From Polytrichum commune (taxonomy: Eukaryota; Streptophyta; Polytrichopsida; Polytrichales; Polytrichaceae), in the NCBI GenBank assembly GCA_950295325.1, contig OX485803.1:11344001-11408000 (forward strand): a stretch of DNA of 64,000 nt, written 5' to 3'. Positions 46,690 through 60,286 of this stretch are shown here, one piece after another. A program made the translations under genes and the position numbers. Under the pieces are notes generated by a model. The model saw only the letters and a program-made list of their open reading frames with translations. It did no database searches and had not been told where the DNA came from. Within the stretch, counting starts at the first letter, position 1. Every line of letters starts with the position of its first letter.

Positions 46690-48034
46690 TTTGCTAAGTC
46701 TATTTGCTCAAGATCTGTTTGTAAAATTTGTGGCCTTATTTGTGATTTTCCAACTTGGCATACTATTTTGACTATTGGATCATATTGGACATTGCCTCAT
46801 TCCTCTTATTTATCATGTACCATGCAGTTTGTCATTTCAAGTTCAAATTGAGATTTGAGATGCAAAAATCGAAGGATGTCAAAGAAAAGATTGTCTTTGT
46901 CTTTAAATAGTGACAATTAGGTAGTCCCAATTATGTTATACATGTGAATTTAGAATAGTTAAGTAGTTAATAATTTAGAAGAGAGGCCACATAAGGCCTA
47001 CCTAATGCATGTAATATTCTCTTGGTCCTGGAACCTAGTAAAGATTTGCTTATTGCTTAATTGTGAGATTGTTGTGTTATAGGTTCTCAAAAGGGAGAAA
47101 TATGTCATACAATTGATCTTAAAAAGTGTGAAAGCTACGTGAAATTGAGGTGCATGCGGGCAATCTTTTTGAGTCTAGATAGGCAACTTGATGATGCTTG
47201 GAAGTGGTGTATACAAACCATGAGGATGATGTTCTACATGTGGGAGACAATCCCTTTGGGAGTACATTACTTTATGATCCAATCCTCTAAAAAGCAATGA
47301 AGCTCAATTCTTGTTATTAATTTCTTTTGTCCATTTGTTGCCGTGCTAACAAGTTGTGTCCACTACATTTTGTAAATATTATTTTATGTGATTTGAAAGA
47401 AAGTGTTTTGTGGTTGCTTGAGGAGTCTCAAAATCTTGTCTTGAAGGTTGTTGAGCTTTGCTATTGATTGTTCATGTTTGGCGCCTCTCACGTAAGCATT
47501 GATTGTAATAGAGAGTTTACAATGTGTCCATTAGTTTTGGGAATGTCTATTAATGAGACACGTTTGTTGTGCTTAGTTGCAAGTGGTATTTTTGGATATC
47601 AATCATGGTAGTATGTGAATTCTATGAATTGTATTGTGAGTGATGGGGAGGGGGCTAGTGGTGTTTGGTTTTGGTTGGGAGAACCTATTATGTATAGGAT
47701 GACAGTTCATAGTTTTGTTATGCATTGGCACATTGTGGTGTGGTAAGTGTATGGGAATACCCATAATGGTATTGTCGAGTCCAGGGGTGGCATTGACTAA
47801 TGTATTTGACTAATGGATTTGTTGGCTTGTTGTATTTGTGCTATTAAATGGATGATTTTATTATGTCAAGCTATACACAAGCCTTTGATGTGTTGGTTTG
47901 CGCATGTAAGAGGAGGTGGGGCCATTGGTCTCTATCGTTGTTTGTGCATAATGTATAATTGGGGTTGGTGTGTGTGAGTGGCCATAATATGTATTTTCTA
48001 GTGGTTTATCATGTATTGTGTGTAACTGAACTTA
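46690..48034. other. intergenic, nothing recognised
   Basis: About 1.3 kb after the LRR remnants. No domain-bearing frame, RNA gene or organised repeat seen; it should contain the receptor's 3' UTR and terminator. Confidence 0.45.
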
Positions 48035-48375
48035 ATATTGGAGGGAATTCCCTCTATCGGTTGGTTCAGTGATGCAATTGCCAATAACATTCTTAACTTA
48101 AATCAAAATATTTCCTTGCACATGCATTGATCATGATAGTGATTTTTTTTTGGTGATGAAAGCAAGCACACCGTTGGAAGCAATCCCTACCATTTTTACG
48201 AGTGTTGGAATGTAATTTCTACGTGGATTTTTCCATGTGGGATTCAAATGGGTCTTGTCCATGTAAGAACAACATATGACAAATTTGAGAAGGACGGAGT
48301 TTTTTTTTGGAATATAATGGACAATGTAAGACCTTAAATGGTTTCTAACGTATCCTAGTAAGAAATATAAACTAC

Positions 48376-50181
48376 TGATGACACAAACATTTGATCCACA
48401 ACTAAGATGGAGGAGAGGGCTAGCATGCTAGAGCAAGAGAAAAATGCACAAAGAATGGGAAGAGGCCGAAGTGGGAAGCGGCCACGGGAATAAGTACTTG
48501 GCCACAAAAATACAACGCATAGTTATAGAAGGGCTAACCCACAAAGATAGGTTAAGCAATGGTTGTGATGAAGGAAATCATTAATTTACAAGGGGGATTA
48601 GGATTATTAGTACTAGCAATTAAGTAAAATTGCTTATGAGGATATTATAGGACATAGAATATAGGACTAGCAAGTGATATTCCATTGGGAATATTACCAA
48701 TTCAAAATAGTATGAGATCATCACCTTAATTATGACAAAGAATAGGTTAAATCTCAAGGGAATGTTTTACCCACTTACCATGTAGCCACCACGAAGATAA
48801 GGTGAAAAACTTAAACAACGAACATATAAGTAGCTTGACAGTTATAACAGTTTGTGATGGGCATCATCTACAAACATCATAGATAGGTTGATATCTAGGA
48901 AGAAGAAGATAACAACCACTCAAAACATTGATTTAGGATTAAAGAATAAATACTATATATAGATTGAAGTTTTTGGGAGCAAGGATATTTTTTATAGCAA
49001 TGAACTTATCTTAAGATTAAGTGTCAGCAACACTGAAGCTTACTTTGTATCTTCTCTCTTTGAGACACTCTTTTGGAATCTACCTATAACTATTTTCTAC
49101 TTAAATTTAAAACCTTTCTCTCTCTCAAATGTATTATGAGTTGATGGATGTTGTGATACTTGAATGAATTAACATTAGAAAGGACAATAACGTCTTTTGG
49201 ATAAGCACTTAAAATAGTATTGTGAGGGTTAGATTTAAGCATTCAAGACTTTGGAGAATTAATGGAACTTTGAGAGATAAAATGTCATTGAATCAACAAT
49301 AATTTTCATCAATTATTGGATAAAACTAGAATCAATTTTATTCCTCCTTTCATAAATAAATATTTATGATTAAACTCCTCAAGAGGGAGTGTTGAAATTA
49401 ATTGTTTGTAACCAAAAAGAAATATAGCTCTTGCTTTGTAAAAGAAAAATCGAAGTGCATTATAAATAAGATGGTTAAATGATGATATATGATTAAGTGT
49501 GATAAGTAATGTATTCATAATTATGTCAATGCGGTTAACTTGTCGTATACATTCTTAAACACTTATAATTTGTTAATAATAACACTTGAGCTTAAAGAGG
49601 AAAGACACAAGCACATGCATTCTTATTGAAGACATTGACAATAAATTCTTGCTAATATCTTAAACTTATCAAGGAAGTGATTTGATATTATATAACATAC
49701 CTTATATATATATATACTTAACACAAGCATATATATGAATGATTGGATATTGAAGTATTCATATACCACGGAAATTATAAAAATGAACTACAAAACTGAT
49801 CTTCTTCGGAAAACTTAATTCAAATTATTGGAAAGCTATTTTGTCATCAATAATTAATGACTGATATAATTTAGTTCTACAAGATATGGATGAAACTTTA
49901 GGATAGTACACATGCCTCTAAAAGCTAGCTCCATTTTAGTTGTCTCACGATCAATGAGCCTTACATTGAGAGTGGATAAAACTAAGTTTAAGATCTTTTA
50001 AACTTTGAAGTAATCATATTGAAATCATAAGGATAAAGAGAGGTTAACATTGCAAAAATGCTTTCCAACTGAGCACATTAATGAGACATGGTATCCCTCA
50101 AGTGATAATAAATAAATATGATGACTCAATAGTGAGTCTTTCTATCTTTATTACAAAGGGAGCGATCCACGGTGTTCATCA
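48376..50181. mobile_element. LTR-like insertion, arm B only
   Basis: 1,806 bp absent from arm A at 14,806-14,812. It starts TGATGAC and ends TTCATCA, giving TG...CA inverted tips, with imperfect 5 bp flanks actac (48,371-48,375) and aatac (50,182-50,186). Inside, 'aagagggagtgttgaaatt' (49,380-49,398) resembles a Copia polypurine tract followed by an LTR start, hinting at a nested or composite structure. No gag or pol frame. Solo LTR or small non-autonomous retroelement. Confidence 0.55.
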
Positions 50182-50589
50182 AATACACCTTGACTCTAAA
50201 GTTTAAACTAAATATAACAACTTCATCATTCATTACGTTCCTTGTTTGAATTTTGGATGGGGGGGTCCCTACAATTTAAAGGGTCATGAGTAATTATGAT
50301 GAGGTATTTTCACTATGATTATGAAGTAATGCACATATTCATAAGATATTACTACATGTATATAAGATGAATATTTTGACATATATCTATTATGTTCTCA
50401 AAATGAATTTCCAATTCCCTTTATTTTTAATTTATTTACTTTGGAATATTGAATGAGACCCGATATTTTATTGTATCATGTTTGCCAACGAAATGCCAGC
50501 TACCCCTTGGTGCTCATGCAATTTCTATTTAAATGTTCAAACCCTACATATGTTGCGATGTTCATAGTTATATGTGTATATTTAATATA

Positions 50590-51060
50590 CCTTATAATAT
50601 GGAGAATGGAAACATAGGGAGATATCATATAACCTTATAATGATCATTTTAAGATGTTCTTACAATATACTTAGTTATCTATGTAGAATTATAGATAACT
50701 AATACATGTATGCATAACTAACACATAATTGAATTAACATGACTATACATAAGTATAACCAGTAGTTGGTTTTAGTCATGCTAATTTAGATACATATTTA
50801 TCATAACAATACATGGCAACAAACAAGAGCACATTTTTCAACGTCCATTGTTATTTGCAATAATCTATGTATGTTATGTTGCGTTAAAAAGAATTAGCTA
50901 TCAAAATTAAAAGTTGGATACAAAGTTGACACATTATTAGGAACTCCACCTGCAATTTCTTTTATAATTTTAGCCAACTTTATGGAGTTCGAACTTGGAC
51001 CACTACCACACTCAGTCCTTAGCTTCACCAACTTACCATCAAACCTTGGCCGAGTTGACC
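50590..51060. other. arm B, no gene; empty site of the arm A LINE
   Basis: About 50,580-50,600 corresponds to the LINE target of arm A but is uninterrupted. The following AT-rich stretch has about 200 bp (50,620-50,790) without a close arm A match, rich in short repeats of 'ataactaatac' type. Confidence 0.45.
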
Positions 51061-51073
51061 AACTAAGGGTTTG

Positions 51074-51179
51074 TTTCCATTTAGGTTGCCCGCCCACCAT
51101 ATTCTAGTGGAATTGTAGATTCCACATAGTGGCATCTACATTTCCACTAGAATATGATGGGCGAGCAATCTACATGGAA
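51074..51179. mobile_element. small fold-back MITE, arm B copy
   Basis: The same paired ~37 bp inverted repeats as 18,421-18,527, with a few further substitutions. Confidence 0.75.
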
Positions 51180-51729
51180 TATTATCCTAACCCACCCCAA
51201 CCTTTAGGTTATTAGGTTACCTAGGATAGAGCCAATCTCCACGGCCAAATTGACTCTTCATGCTTGCTTGAAATAGACATTTATGACCATCTATTTATCT
51301 CTATCAAATACATATAAGTATATATAGGGGAATGCACCAACTCAAGTGCCCCATCAATGGTAATATCTCCCAAGAATGGGTGCCATATCATAATTGCACT
51401 ATGACCTGCTAATGCTTTGAATCTTGGAATATTTGGTGGAATAGAATGCCTCGAAATGACACGCCTCTCCAAAATTCCATTGTGCATAATATTTAGGTTG
51501 GTTTCCATGTCCATCACTAACCTACTAGATTCTAGATAATAGTGGGTTGGATGTGTTCTCATGAATATAGCAAAAGCAAGCAAGCAACCAATTACATTAT
51601 GGTTGCGTAGTAAACTTAAATCATGGTAGATGGTTGCAACAAAAGAAAATTAAACCAAGAGGCATTTTATTTGGATAAGGACCCAATTGAGATCACCTAT
51701 GAATACAAATGCCTTGGCATTGATTTTTT

Positions 51730-52690
51730 ATTCACATGGTTACTTTGAGCCATCTTGTAAAAGGCAAAGAAATTGCAAGTATAAAAGCATTGATGGGAAC
51801 TTACAGGAAAGAAGCAGTAATTGGAGTCACATATTGGGAACTTAAATCCCATTTATTCAAGGCTTTGGTGCTTCCCACTTTCACACGTGGCACTGAAATT
51901 TGGGGAGGCGACTTGGAAAACTCTCATCAAAGTGTTTTTAAGAAGGGCATGAAGATGCATATGACGCCCAACGTCAAAGTGTGTTCTTCATCAACCTATC
52001 ATATATTATTGGCCAAATTCGGAGAACTTCTCATATAAATATAGGCTCTCAAGCTTACTATGGCTTTCAAAAACAACTTGCCCACCTATCCCCCTTTTGG
52101 TTAGTCAATAGAGCACCCTCACTCTCCCAACGCATGACCAAACAAGGATTTAACACCTAGCACAAATTGCATCCATCTGGAAGACATCATGGGGCCTATC
52201 TCATTGGGAAACCCATGACAACCCAACCACATCGAAAACAACATATGTTGATATCAAGGAGGTTTCTCTTGGTAAAGAGTGGAACTCTTTTCCATCTCTC
52301 AGGGAAGAAACTAGATTACCTCCACCTCAAGGATTTTCTCAAATTCGAATGTGATTTGTACTTGAAGCAACCGTTGACTCCACCACAACCCAAGATCACT
52401 ATTGCCTACGAGGTTGCACATTTCAGACCATAGACTTGCCATTGAAATTGGAATGTGTTGAAAACGTCGAAACATTGTTGCACATTTTGTGTTGGAATAC
52501 CTCCTATATATCTCCATAGAGACAAGTTTCCATCACTATTTGAGAACGTAATTCCAATGAGCCCCAAGTCTCTCTTTCGATTAGACCATCAAATTGGCAT
52601 TAACCTTTATCTCACAGAGGCTACCGCACTCCGCCACTCTAGAGAATTAGCTGGTTATAAACCATCATGATGTATTATTAGTCTCATTAG
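51730..52690 (+). pseudogene. decayed reverse-transcriptase C-terminal region, arm B
   Basis: The frame 51,736-52,038 has 'LFKALVLPTFTRGTEIWG' and 'TYHILLAKFGELLI'; 52,455-52,670 has 'LYLTEATALRHSRELAG'. Same LINE C-terminal remnant as in arm A, interrupted by stops and indels different from those of arm A. No full element is present. Confidence 0.65.
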
Positions 52691-53302
52691 CCTTGTCGGC
52701 TTCCCGGACTTTTAAATCAATTTCAATTCATTTCAATAGCATGTGGAAAGCCTTGACCATGAGCCATTAGACTTCCATGCGCCCATTAAAACACTTACAA
52801 TGACAATAGTTGGTTAGCATGTCCAAACCCTACTCCACCAACTTTCATCAACATTTGTCCTCATTCCCACCAGAATCTAGTGGGCAAGGAACATACATGG
52901 AAACTCACTCTTATTGTATTGACAAACTAACAAGACGTGCATAGGTATTTGAGTTTAAACATTCCCGTTTGAGGTCCGTTAATCTAACCATAAGGCTCCT
53001 ATATATAGGATATGCAGGGCTCCAAACAACATGGCATACAACTTCAAAGCCATGTTGTGCTGTAAAAATGGGCCATTAACAAGGAAGAGGGTACTTTGAC
53101 TTTCCATGGAGAGAATAAATCTTTTGCAGATGTTGTATGGTACATACATATATTATAAATAGCTAACCAACATGCAAGAAACTTAGAAGTTGTGTTCCAC
53201 GTCTCTGGATTTTTTGAATGGAGGGCAACACCATTTATTTAGTTTGTAACTTAGAATATTCTTTGAGAAATAAAGTCTATCACGTTGCCAGTACTACGCT
53301 GT

Positions 53303-53864
53303 TTATCCCAATTAGTGTGTGGTACTCTTCGGAGTCATGCAGTGAAATAATATCTTACTCGGGAGTGCAATTTTTACTACATTAAATATACCAGTTAGTG
53401 AGTGTGGGAAATTAGTGAGGGTGATACTAAATTCCTTTATGCTATGAAATTAGTGCCACCAAAAGATCTAGGAATCAGTGTTTATCCTGGCACTTGGCAC
53501 TATTCATTAAGTACCAAGTCTTGGCACTTTTCAATGACGGTGTTGGAACTTGGCATCACTCACTGACAAGTATGTGGGACTCACTAATCACAAGCATGCA
53601 TTAATTTTCTTGAAGTTTATGGATAATGAGCATATATTCCTGATTTTAGTGTCATTGGGTAAAAATTTCAACCAATGGTACCTTTGGAATTTGGCTAAAC
53701 TGTGTGTGTGACTTGAATTAGTACCACTCTCACTAATTGGTATATTTAGTGTAGCACAAGTTCAATAGGTTTTTTTCGGACATTCCAAAACATAAATGAC
53801 TTTTCTTGGTAAAATATACATTCTCATTAATTAGTTTAGATAGTAACACAAACTAATTGGGATA
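53303..53864. mobile_element. nested MITE pair, arm B copy
   Basis: The outer inverted ends TATCCCAATTAGTGTGTG / TATCCCAATTAGTTTGTG and the inner element 53,377-53,754 match the arrangement at 22,161-22,715. Confidence 0.75.
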
Positions 53865-54830
53865 ATCACTGTAGTAATAGTAATGTTATTGCTAATTTTG
53901 GGCAACCTTTTAAGGTTTGGAGCTACCATTGAGTTCCTACCATATTATGGTTTTAGAGGTATAGTTTTTTGGGTCCCCTATTGAAACTTGTCCAAATTAA
54001 CCATCTATTGCAGCTTACCTATTGTAACTCATGGCGAGAAAATGCATCAATAAATTCTTATGGTTGTCAATTGGAGGTTTTCAGTTGTCTTCCAAAAATT
54101 GATATGTTTATGCATTTTCTCACCATGGGTTGCAATGAATGGTGTGTGATCCTTTCAATTCGCCCAAATGGAGCGGCTATAGTTTGGTCATGAAACACCA
54201 TGGAAAAGTGTATTAGGTGCATAACCCTAAGTCCAAATGGACATGTTGTTAATGTGTACCTTCACTAAAGGAAATCATATGCAAGCATCAAGTGCAAATC
54301 CTAACTATGATGCACCCGACGCTTGTAGAGGGGGCTATGATAAGGTATTGTAAGACTTTGAAAGGTACTGCAAGTGGCAACGTACATGCTATATTGGACA
54401 CATGACATGCATCATAATGGGAAATGCGAGTAGTGAGTGGCGAGCTGTAACATATGAGTAGTGAGGAATAAAATATCCATGGTAATACATGCACCCATAT
54501 CCTATAACCATGGATTTGAGGCAATGAAAATATGGACCATGTTCACGGATATGGATCATGCATATGGCTATTGCATTCACAATTCAAAATCAATTGCATT
54601 TTAGAAGGTTTTGTTGTGATCAATAGAGTGTTACCAATTGCCAACCCATATACATGAAGCAAGTGAGATAACGTATAGAAAATTGGACAATTGACCTTAG
54701 TAATATGTGTAATGAAATGATAGGAGGGAAGATGAAATTGGCACACAAATCATAGCCAATTATTTATGATTTAATCAAAGAAAGGCATAACATGAAAACC
54801 AACCAACACAAATCCAAATATTATGTCTAA
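53865..54830. other. arm B, no gene recognised
   Basis: Matches arm A 22,716-23,690. Short frames are not conserved as proteins between arms. Confidence 0.45.
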
Positions 54831-54844
54831 GACTATCCATGATG

Positions 54845-55640
54845 CTATTCATCCTTCACATCCTCTTCATTACCTTCTTTTACCTTGTCATGTACATATG
54901 CACACAGAACCGACCGTCGGCTCCTTTGATAAGCAACCGGTGTCGAGGTAGCTACCTTAACTTGTACCACATTCTCTATATGTGGAGGAAGTAACATCCA
55001 GCTAGAAGATGATGAAACATCTGCTATCATGCTTATGCTAACATCAAAATAAATGGTTGGTTGTAGTACCAATACAAGATTAAATACATAGTAGTAAATA
55101 ACGGATGATTCCAATATTGAATGCACTGCCAAACTTACTTACTGATATGAGATCGCTTTACCACCTTGCAAATGTGTTCGTCATCATCCACAAGGTTGGT
55201 AACGTGAGGCATACTTCCACATGTCACAAGAGGATTAGCATTAGACAAAAGAGTGAGCATTGCCTCAAATATTGTAGTGCCTCCTTCAAATGCGACAAGG
55301 TGTCCTTTACTATGCTTACAAGCATGAATAGAAGCCCCTAGAAACCACAATGTACAACATATATTATAAACACCCTATAAACAATGCCATGTTTCAAGAT
55401 TTACCTCAAAAAAGACATCGGTTGCAATTACATGTGCATGCATAGGCATCAAGAACCACAACTCCAAGTTTAGTTAATGGCTCGATGAAGAGTTGCATGG
55501 ATTTGGAACCTTTTTCTTGTCCACCTGTCAAAGGCGCACCTTTGCTCATGAGTTGAGTACAAGTTGTGGTCAAACTAGAGAAAACGCCAATGCTTCTAAT
55601 TCCACTCTGGGCATACCAATGTTTATATGGAAGCAAAACT
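54845..55640 (-). pseudogene. decayed gene with DNA-methyltransferase-like fragments, arm B
   Basis: Three minus-strand pieces in order: 55,406-55,636 with 'IEPLTKLGVVVLDAYA', 55,135-55,350 with 'SIHACKHSKGHLVAFEGG', and 54,845-55,132 with 'RRSVLCAYVHDKVKEG'. The first two resemble the motif I region of N6/N4-type DNA methyltransferases (hydrophobic-VLDxYA, later an acidic 'AFEG'), as in some plant transposon-associated proteins. Splice-like borders (GAG|gtaaat) occur, but a frame break follows DAYA, where the expected 'GTG' is replaced. Treat as a remnant; assignment is tentative. Confidence 0.4.
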
Positions 55641-55889
55641 CAATGAAGCATGTGACATGTGATTGAAAACCAAAATGTGGGAACGCCAAATTTGAATGCA
55701 ATCAAATCAAATCAAAAATAATAATTACAAATGAAATGAGAAATCAAGCTTATTACAATTGGTTGAATTCAAACATACAAAACACGTATTGTGTGGGTTT
55801 TGTCAACACCAAAACACAAGGGCAATTCATTGATGCCCCACCAATTCTTTGCAATTGCAAAATCATAGGTTTCCGCATATGTCATCACG

Positions 55890-57800
55890 TCCACTCTAAC
55901 TTCTTTTGCTTTTAGCAAGAATACAAACAAATAACCATCCTCATGTAAGTATGCTCCGGAAAACTCAAAAAAAAACTTTAATCTGGGAGGCTAAGTGTGA
56001 ATTTCACTCTAGAACGACAGTAGAAGAGAAGGAAACATTGGGGATGGGTAGCCCTTTCAGCAAGTTCGCAATCATAAGGTCAAACTTGCAACCACCGAAC
56101 GATGCTTGCAGAGGGAAATGAAAACATATTAGATAACATATAATATGAATGCCAATCAAACCTAAAAACAAATAAAACAAAGTTGAAAAACTTCTTCAAG
56201 AACTTTAGAATTTCGACCATGATAGGATGCTCTGCAACCCCATTGTCCAATATTGATGCAGTGGATGTATTTGTCCCCACTGTTGGTAGTCACTGAGAGC
56301 TTGATATTGAAGAAGACCACACATGATTCACACCACTACGTCTTTGTGCTTCTTGTTGTAGATGGATATTAGTACCAAGAGGAACCCTAGGAATAGTTTA
56401 TAACCCATATTTCAGGAGTAGGTGTTGCAAAAGTATCCTCCATCATAGACGGAATTGTTGGATTTGGCTCCACCTCCAAATTGTGTTGGAGACTTAGATT
56501 TCTCATGTTGAGTAGTCACTACCATTTTGGACCTTCAATTATGCTTTGTACCTTTTTCTACTTGAGTGTGTTTGATTACATGGTCATCCACCACATCTTC
56601 ATCGAGCTCTTCAATATATGTATGAGCCCATTAGGATCTCTTTAATTTTTCTTCAAGTGGTAAGGACGTCAGAGGACAATAAAAAAACCAAGGACATTGC
56701 CACAAAATTGTGAATTCCCATGTCCTCAATGTGACGAAGTGGATATGCAAAGACCCCCTTCTTGCACCCAAAGCGCTAGAAATTGTGGGAAGGATTTCAT
56801 AGACATGACATACGCAGTCAAAAGTTCCCTCTTCACATACCTATTAGAAAATAAATCAAAATGATTAATCAAATGATTAACTATACATCAAGGACACATC
56901 ACAAAATGTAATGCAACAAGCATTACATTATAAAATGTAATGCAAGTTATTGAAACAAGATGCATGTATACTACTCTTGGTATGGCGATTTCACCATCTA
57001 GAGAATCCTTCAATTTAGAGGATTCAGTGAATGGCATCTTCCCTTTGAACATGGGTTGAAATACTTTTGACCATAGTTGAGTCCTCCATTTTACAACACA
57101 ATCAATAGGAGGCAGGGCACCTTCATACCATCAAAGTTTGCCCAATTGACTTTTGAAGCCTTTCAAACTCATTAACAATAATCTCTTCCATTTGCAAAGT
57201 CAAAAAAAAAAAAAAAAAAAACATGTGTTACTTCCCAACTATGACAAAACAAACAATTTACTATAGAGCAACACAAATAACAAAGATATAAATATTACTT
57301 GAGCCCAAAAAAATGCTTTGACAATCCAACTGCCAAGTTCATTTTCTTTGACTTCTCTCAATGGAAATCGAAGTGGTTCTCTTGGGATCATGCTCAAATT
57401 CCACTAACTATAGGTTTAGCAGGGATGTCAAGATGTTTATTGATCTACACAATGTACTTGTGAATGTTAGAATTCATAATGTGATGGATGGATTGCAAAC
57501 AAAAAGAAATGCGATTAAATTATTGTTTCTACAAAACATGTGAGTTAGATGTCATAGCTTCAGGGCCATGTGCTGGATTAGCTAAAGCAATGAATTTTTT
57601 CATAATTGGCCCTTCTAATATCCTTGATAGCTTTCTTTGAAGTTGCATGTTTGGCATCCCACATACTTGCCGCCGATCTTGACTCGAAGGAAGTTAATTG
57701 TTACCTTAGTTGCCTCCTCAGTTGCAACCGCTATCTCTTGCTGTAAAAATTATATGATCAAAGATATGAAGTGCGCTTCACCTTGAAGGTCACAATCTCA
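55890..57800 (-). pseudogene. coding-like exons of an unidentified gene, arm B
   Basis: Counterpart of 26,060-27,600. 56,195-56,285 on the minus strand reads 'TASILDNGVAEHPIMVEILK', but the donor seen in arm A is lost by a short deletion, so the frame runs on into intronic sequence. An A19 run lies at 57,204-57,222. Confidence 0.35.
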
Positions 57801-57950
57801 ATACAAATGTTCATTTCTTCTTAGTAAATAAGCAATTGACTGGAATTTCATTCCCAAAGTGAAACCGTCAATGAAATGAATTGATTTAAAACTCTAGGAA
57901 GCCAAAAGCATGTAAATGAATGCCAATAAAGCATGTAATGTACTTGGAGG

Positions 57951-58599
57951 TCGAAAATATTACAAGGTTATAATTAGCATTGAGGTTATAATTTATGTGT
58001 CTTACCATTCGAAAGGGTCTTTTGTCATTTAAAAATGAAACTTATATTGGTGTGCTATTTTATTTTTTATTTTTTAATGATATTTTGGTTTATCCCTTCT
58101 ATTTTCACAAATATTCATACACATTCCAACTAATTAAGTGTGATTAAATGGAATTTACGTGTACTTAGCCTAATTAGATATAACTAAATCAGAAACTATG
58201 CTTACCAAAGTGATTAACTCTAATTGTCTAAATTCCGCATACATGAATTAATTACGATTTGATTCAGATATGAGATTTGATGTCTTGATTACAGTGTTTT
58301 AATTACAGCATTTAAGGCTTCATTACGCTAAAGTAGGTTAAAATGCATACTTAGGCCTTGCGCTCAATTATGTTCAATTACAATTATTAAAGCTTAATTA
58401 CATTTATAAACGCTTAATTAGTTTACATGTGTATGAACACTTGTGGAATTAGAAGGCATTAAATTATTAAAAACTAAAACTAAAAACTAAAAGTAGCACA
58501 CAAATACAAGTTTCATTTTAGAATGACAAAACACCCTTTCGAATGGTAAGTCATATAAATTTAACCTCAATGCTAATGAGGATTTTGTAATATTTTTGA
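57951..58599. mobile_element. long-armed fold-back element, arm B copy
   Basis: The same ~270 bp inverted halves as 27,827-28,479, beginning TCGAAAATATTACAA and ending in the inverse. Length is nearly unchanged between arms. Confidence 0.8.
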
Positions 58600-59649
58600 C
58601 TTCTAAGTTTATTAGATGCTTTATTGACAATCATTTACATGCTTTCGGCTTCTTGGACTCTAAAACCAAGTCATATCATTAACGGTTTCACTTTGGGAAT
58701 GATATCCCAATCAATTGTTTATTTACTAAGGGAAAGTGAACATCTATAATGAATTTGGACTTTCAAGGTGAAGTGCTCTCAATATAGGGTTTGTGAACAA
58801 GCAACCTTCAAGAATGTGATGGCAATTTTATTTTATTTTGAAATTGGGCGGGGCAAGTAGCAATTTCCGGTCGGGATTAGAAGAAAAATATTAAAATTTT
58901 GGCAAGGTTGCATGAGGGTACCAAATCGTGGCCCCCGGCGTTGACACCCCATCCCCCCATGATGGGGTTATGGCTCAGCCAACCAGTCCCGCCAATTTGG
59001 CATGAGCTCTGGCCCCAAACAAACTTTACTTGGCAACATGCAAACAACCAATCCCATCTTCAATAACAAATTCCCATTGTAAACTAGAGCTCAAATTCTT
59101 GCTCCTTGGTCTGGACCCGCCCAATCTTAGGAAGATATGGGGATCTAGTAAAAACCTAGAAGCCTCCCCCCAAAATCCCCAATAGGTTTGTGGTTGACTT
59201 TACCTAATTCGGGGTCATTGATGCTCATTCCAAAGTCAAATAAATTCAATAACAAAATAGTTAATGTGCTAAAATATAGAACATGATTTCGTAATGATAT
59301 GGCAATTTTTATGTAGTGTTACGACATGGCAATCCTTGAATGGAACAATCTGCCCTAAAGATCAAAGGCCTTTCTGATCTCAAAACGCCCTCTCCATGAC
59401 GTGATCAATCCAAGCCGTTCACAAGATCCACTCTTTACCGTTGGTGGGCATTTTACATACGGTGAGGTCCTTGGTTAGGGGCCTTGTTATAATATAACCT
59501 TAGCACTTGGCTCCGCCTTGTGGGTGGGCACTTATTCCAACCACGCCTCTATCGACATACATGTCTTGCTTACTATGATTTTACCTTAGGGATAGTTGGT
59601 GAAAACTTGTACTCAAACTCAAAAGCGTACTAAGACATCTCCACCATTT
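58600..59649. other. arm B, no gene; empty site of the arm A TGCCCCC element
   Basis: 59,631-59,633 is the single TAA where arm A carries the 1,566 bp insertion. About 165 bp at 58,690-58,858 has no arm A match. No coding frame recognised. Confidence 0.5.
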
Positions 59650-59852
59650 ATGGTATTTAGTGCCACTTATTATTTAGAGTTACGTGTTGCTTTAACATTT
59701 TATTGGTAAATGTAAATTTTCACCAAGTGAAGATGTTATTGTTACATAATGTCCAAACAACCAAATTGACCTTTTTGGTAAAAGAAATGAGATCCACAGT
59801 AAAATGTTATAGCACAACGGACTTCCAAATAGTCAGTGGCACTAAATACCAT
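59650..59852. mobile_element. 203 bp MITE, arm B copy
   Basis: Inverted ends ATGGTATTTAGTGCCACTTA (left) with its near-complement at the right. Same length as the arm A copy at 30,946-31,148. Confidence 0.8.
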
Positions 59853-59968
59853 AGCCAGTGTAGCTCTAGTCGTTTTTGTGAAGCCGAATATGACTCTCCC
59901 TCTGTCAGTGACTTTTCTTTTGATCACTACAATGACTACATGGAATTAATATTACACTAAGGGGTTGA

Positions 59969-60286
59969 TCACACCACCCATTTTTGGCACCATCCGTCAG
60001 CATCTCTAATTGTAATAATGTGAAAATTGGTGGGCCAACATCTATTTCTCAACATAATTCCCAACAATTCACGGCCGAAACCGGATGGAAAGTTTGGTTT
60101 GATCAGGGCATGATTCTTTGTCACTAGATGGATATATGATCTATGGAAGTCCAATATATTATATCTGTGTTTGTAGATTTTATAACCATTTAGTGGTAAG
60201 ACCACGTGATCCCTATTATTAGTGAAGAGTAGAACCCTCCTAGTTTTGTAGAAAATTAAGTACCACCTCCCAAACTCATTGTTCAT
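59969..60286 (-). CDS. unidentified 105-codon ORF, arm B copy
   Basis: Contains 'FGRWYLIFYKTRRVLLF' and 'SYIHLVTKNHALIKPNF'. The longer version of the arm A frame at 31,338-31,583. No family recognised and no obvious partner exons. Possibly a remnant exon of a larger gene or retroelement rather than a functional small protein. Confidence 0.3.
   Translation of the reverse strand: MNNEFGRWYLIFYKTRRVLLFTNNRDHVVLPLNGYKIYKHRYNILDFHRSYIHLVTKNHALIKPNFPSGFGRELLGIMLRNRCWPTNFHIITIRDADGWCQKWVV

Noticed and set aside
49625-50160. Possible coding remnants in the arm B insertion
   Set aside because: Only short frames were seen, with no gag, protease, integrase or reverse-transcriptase motifs.
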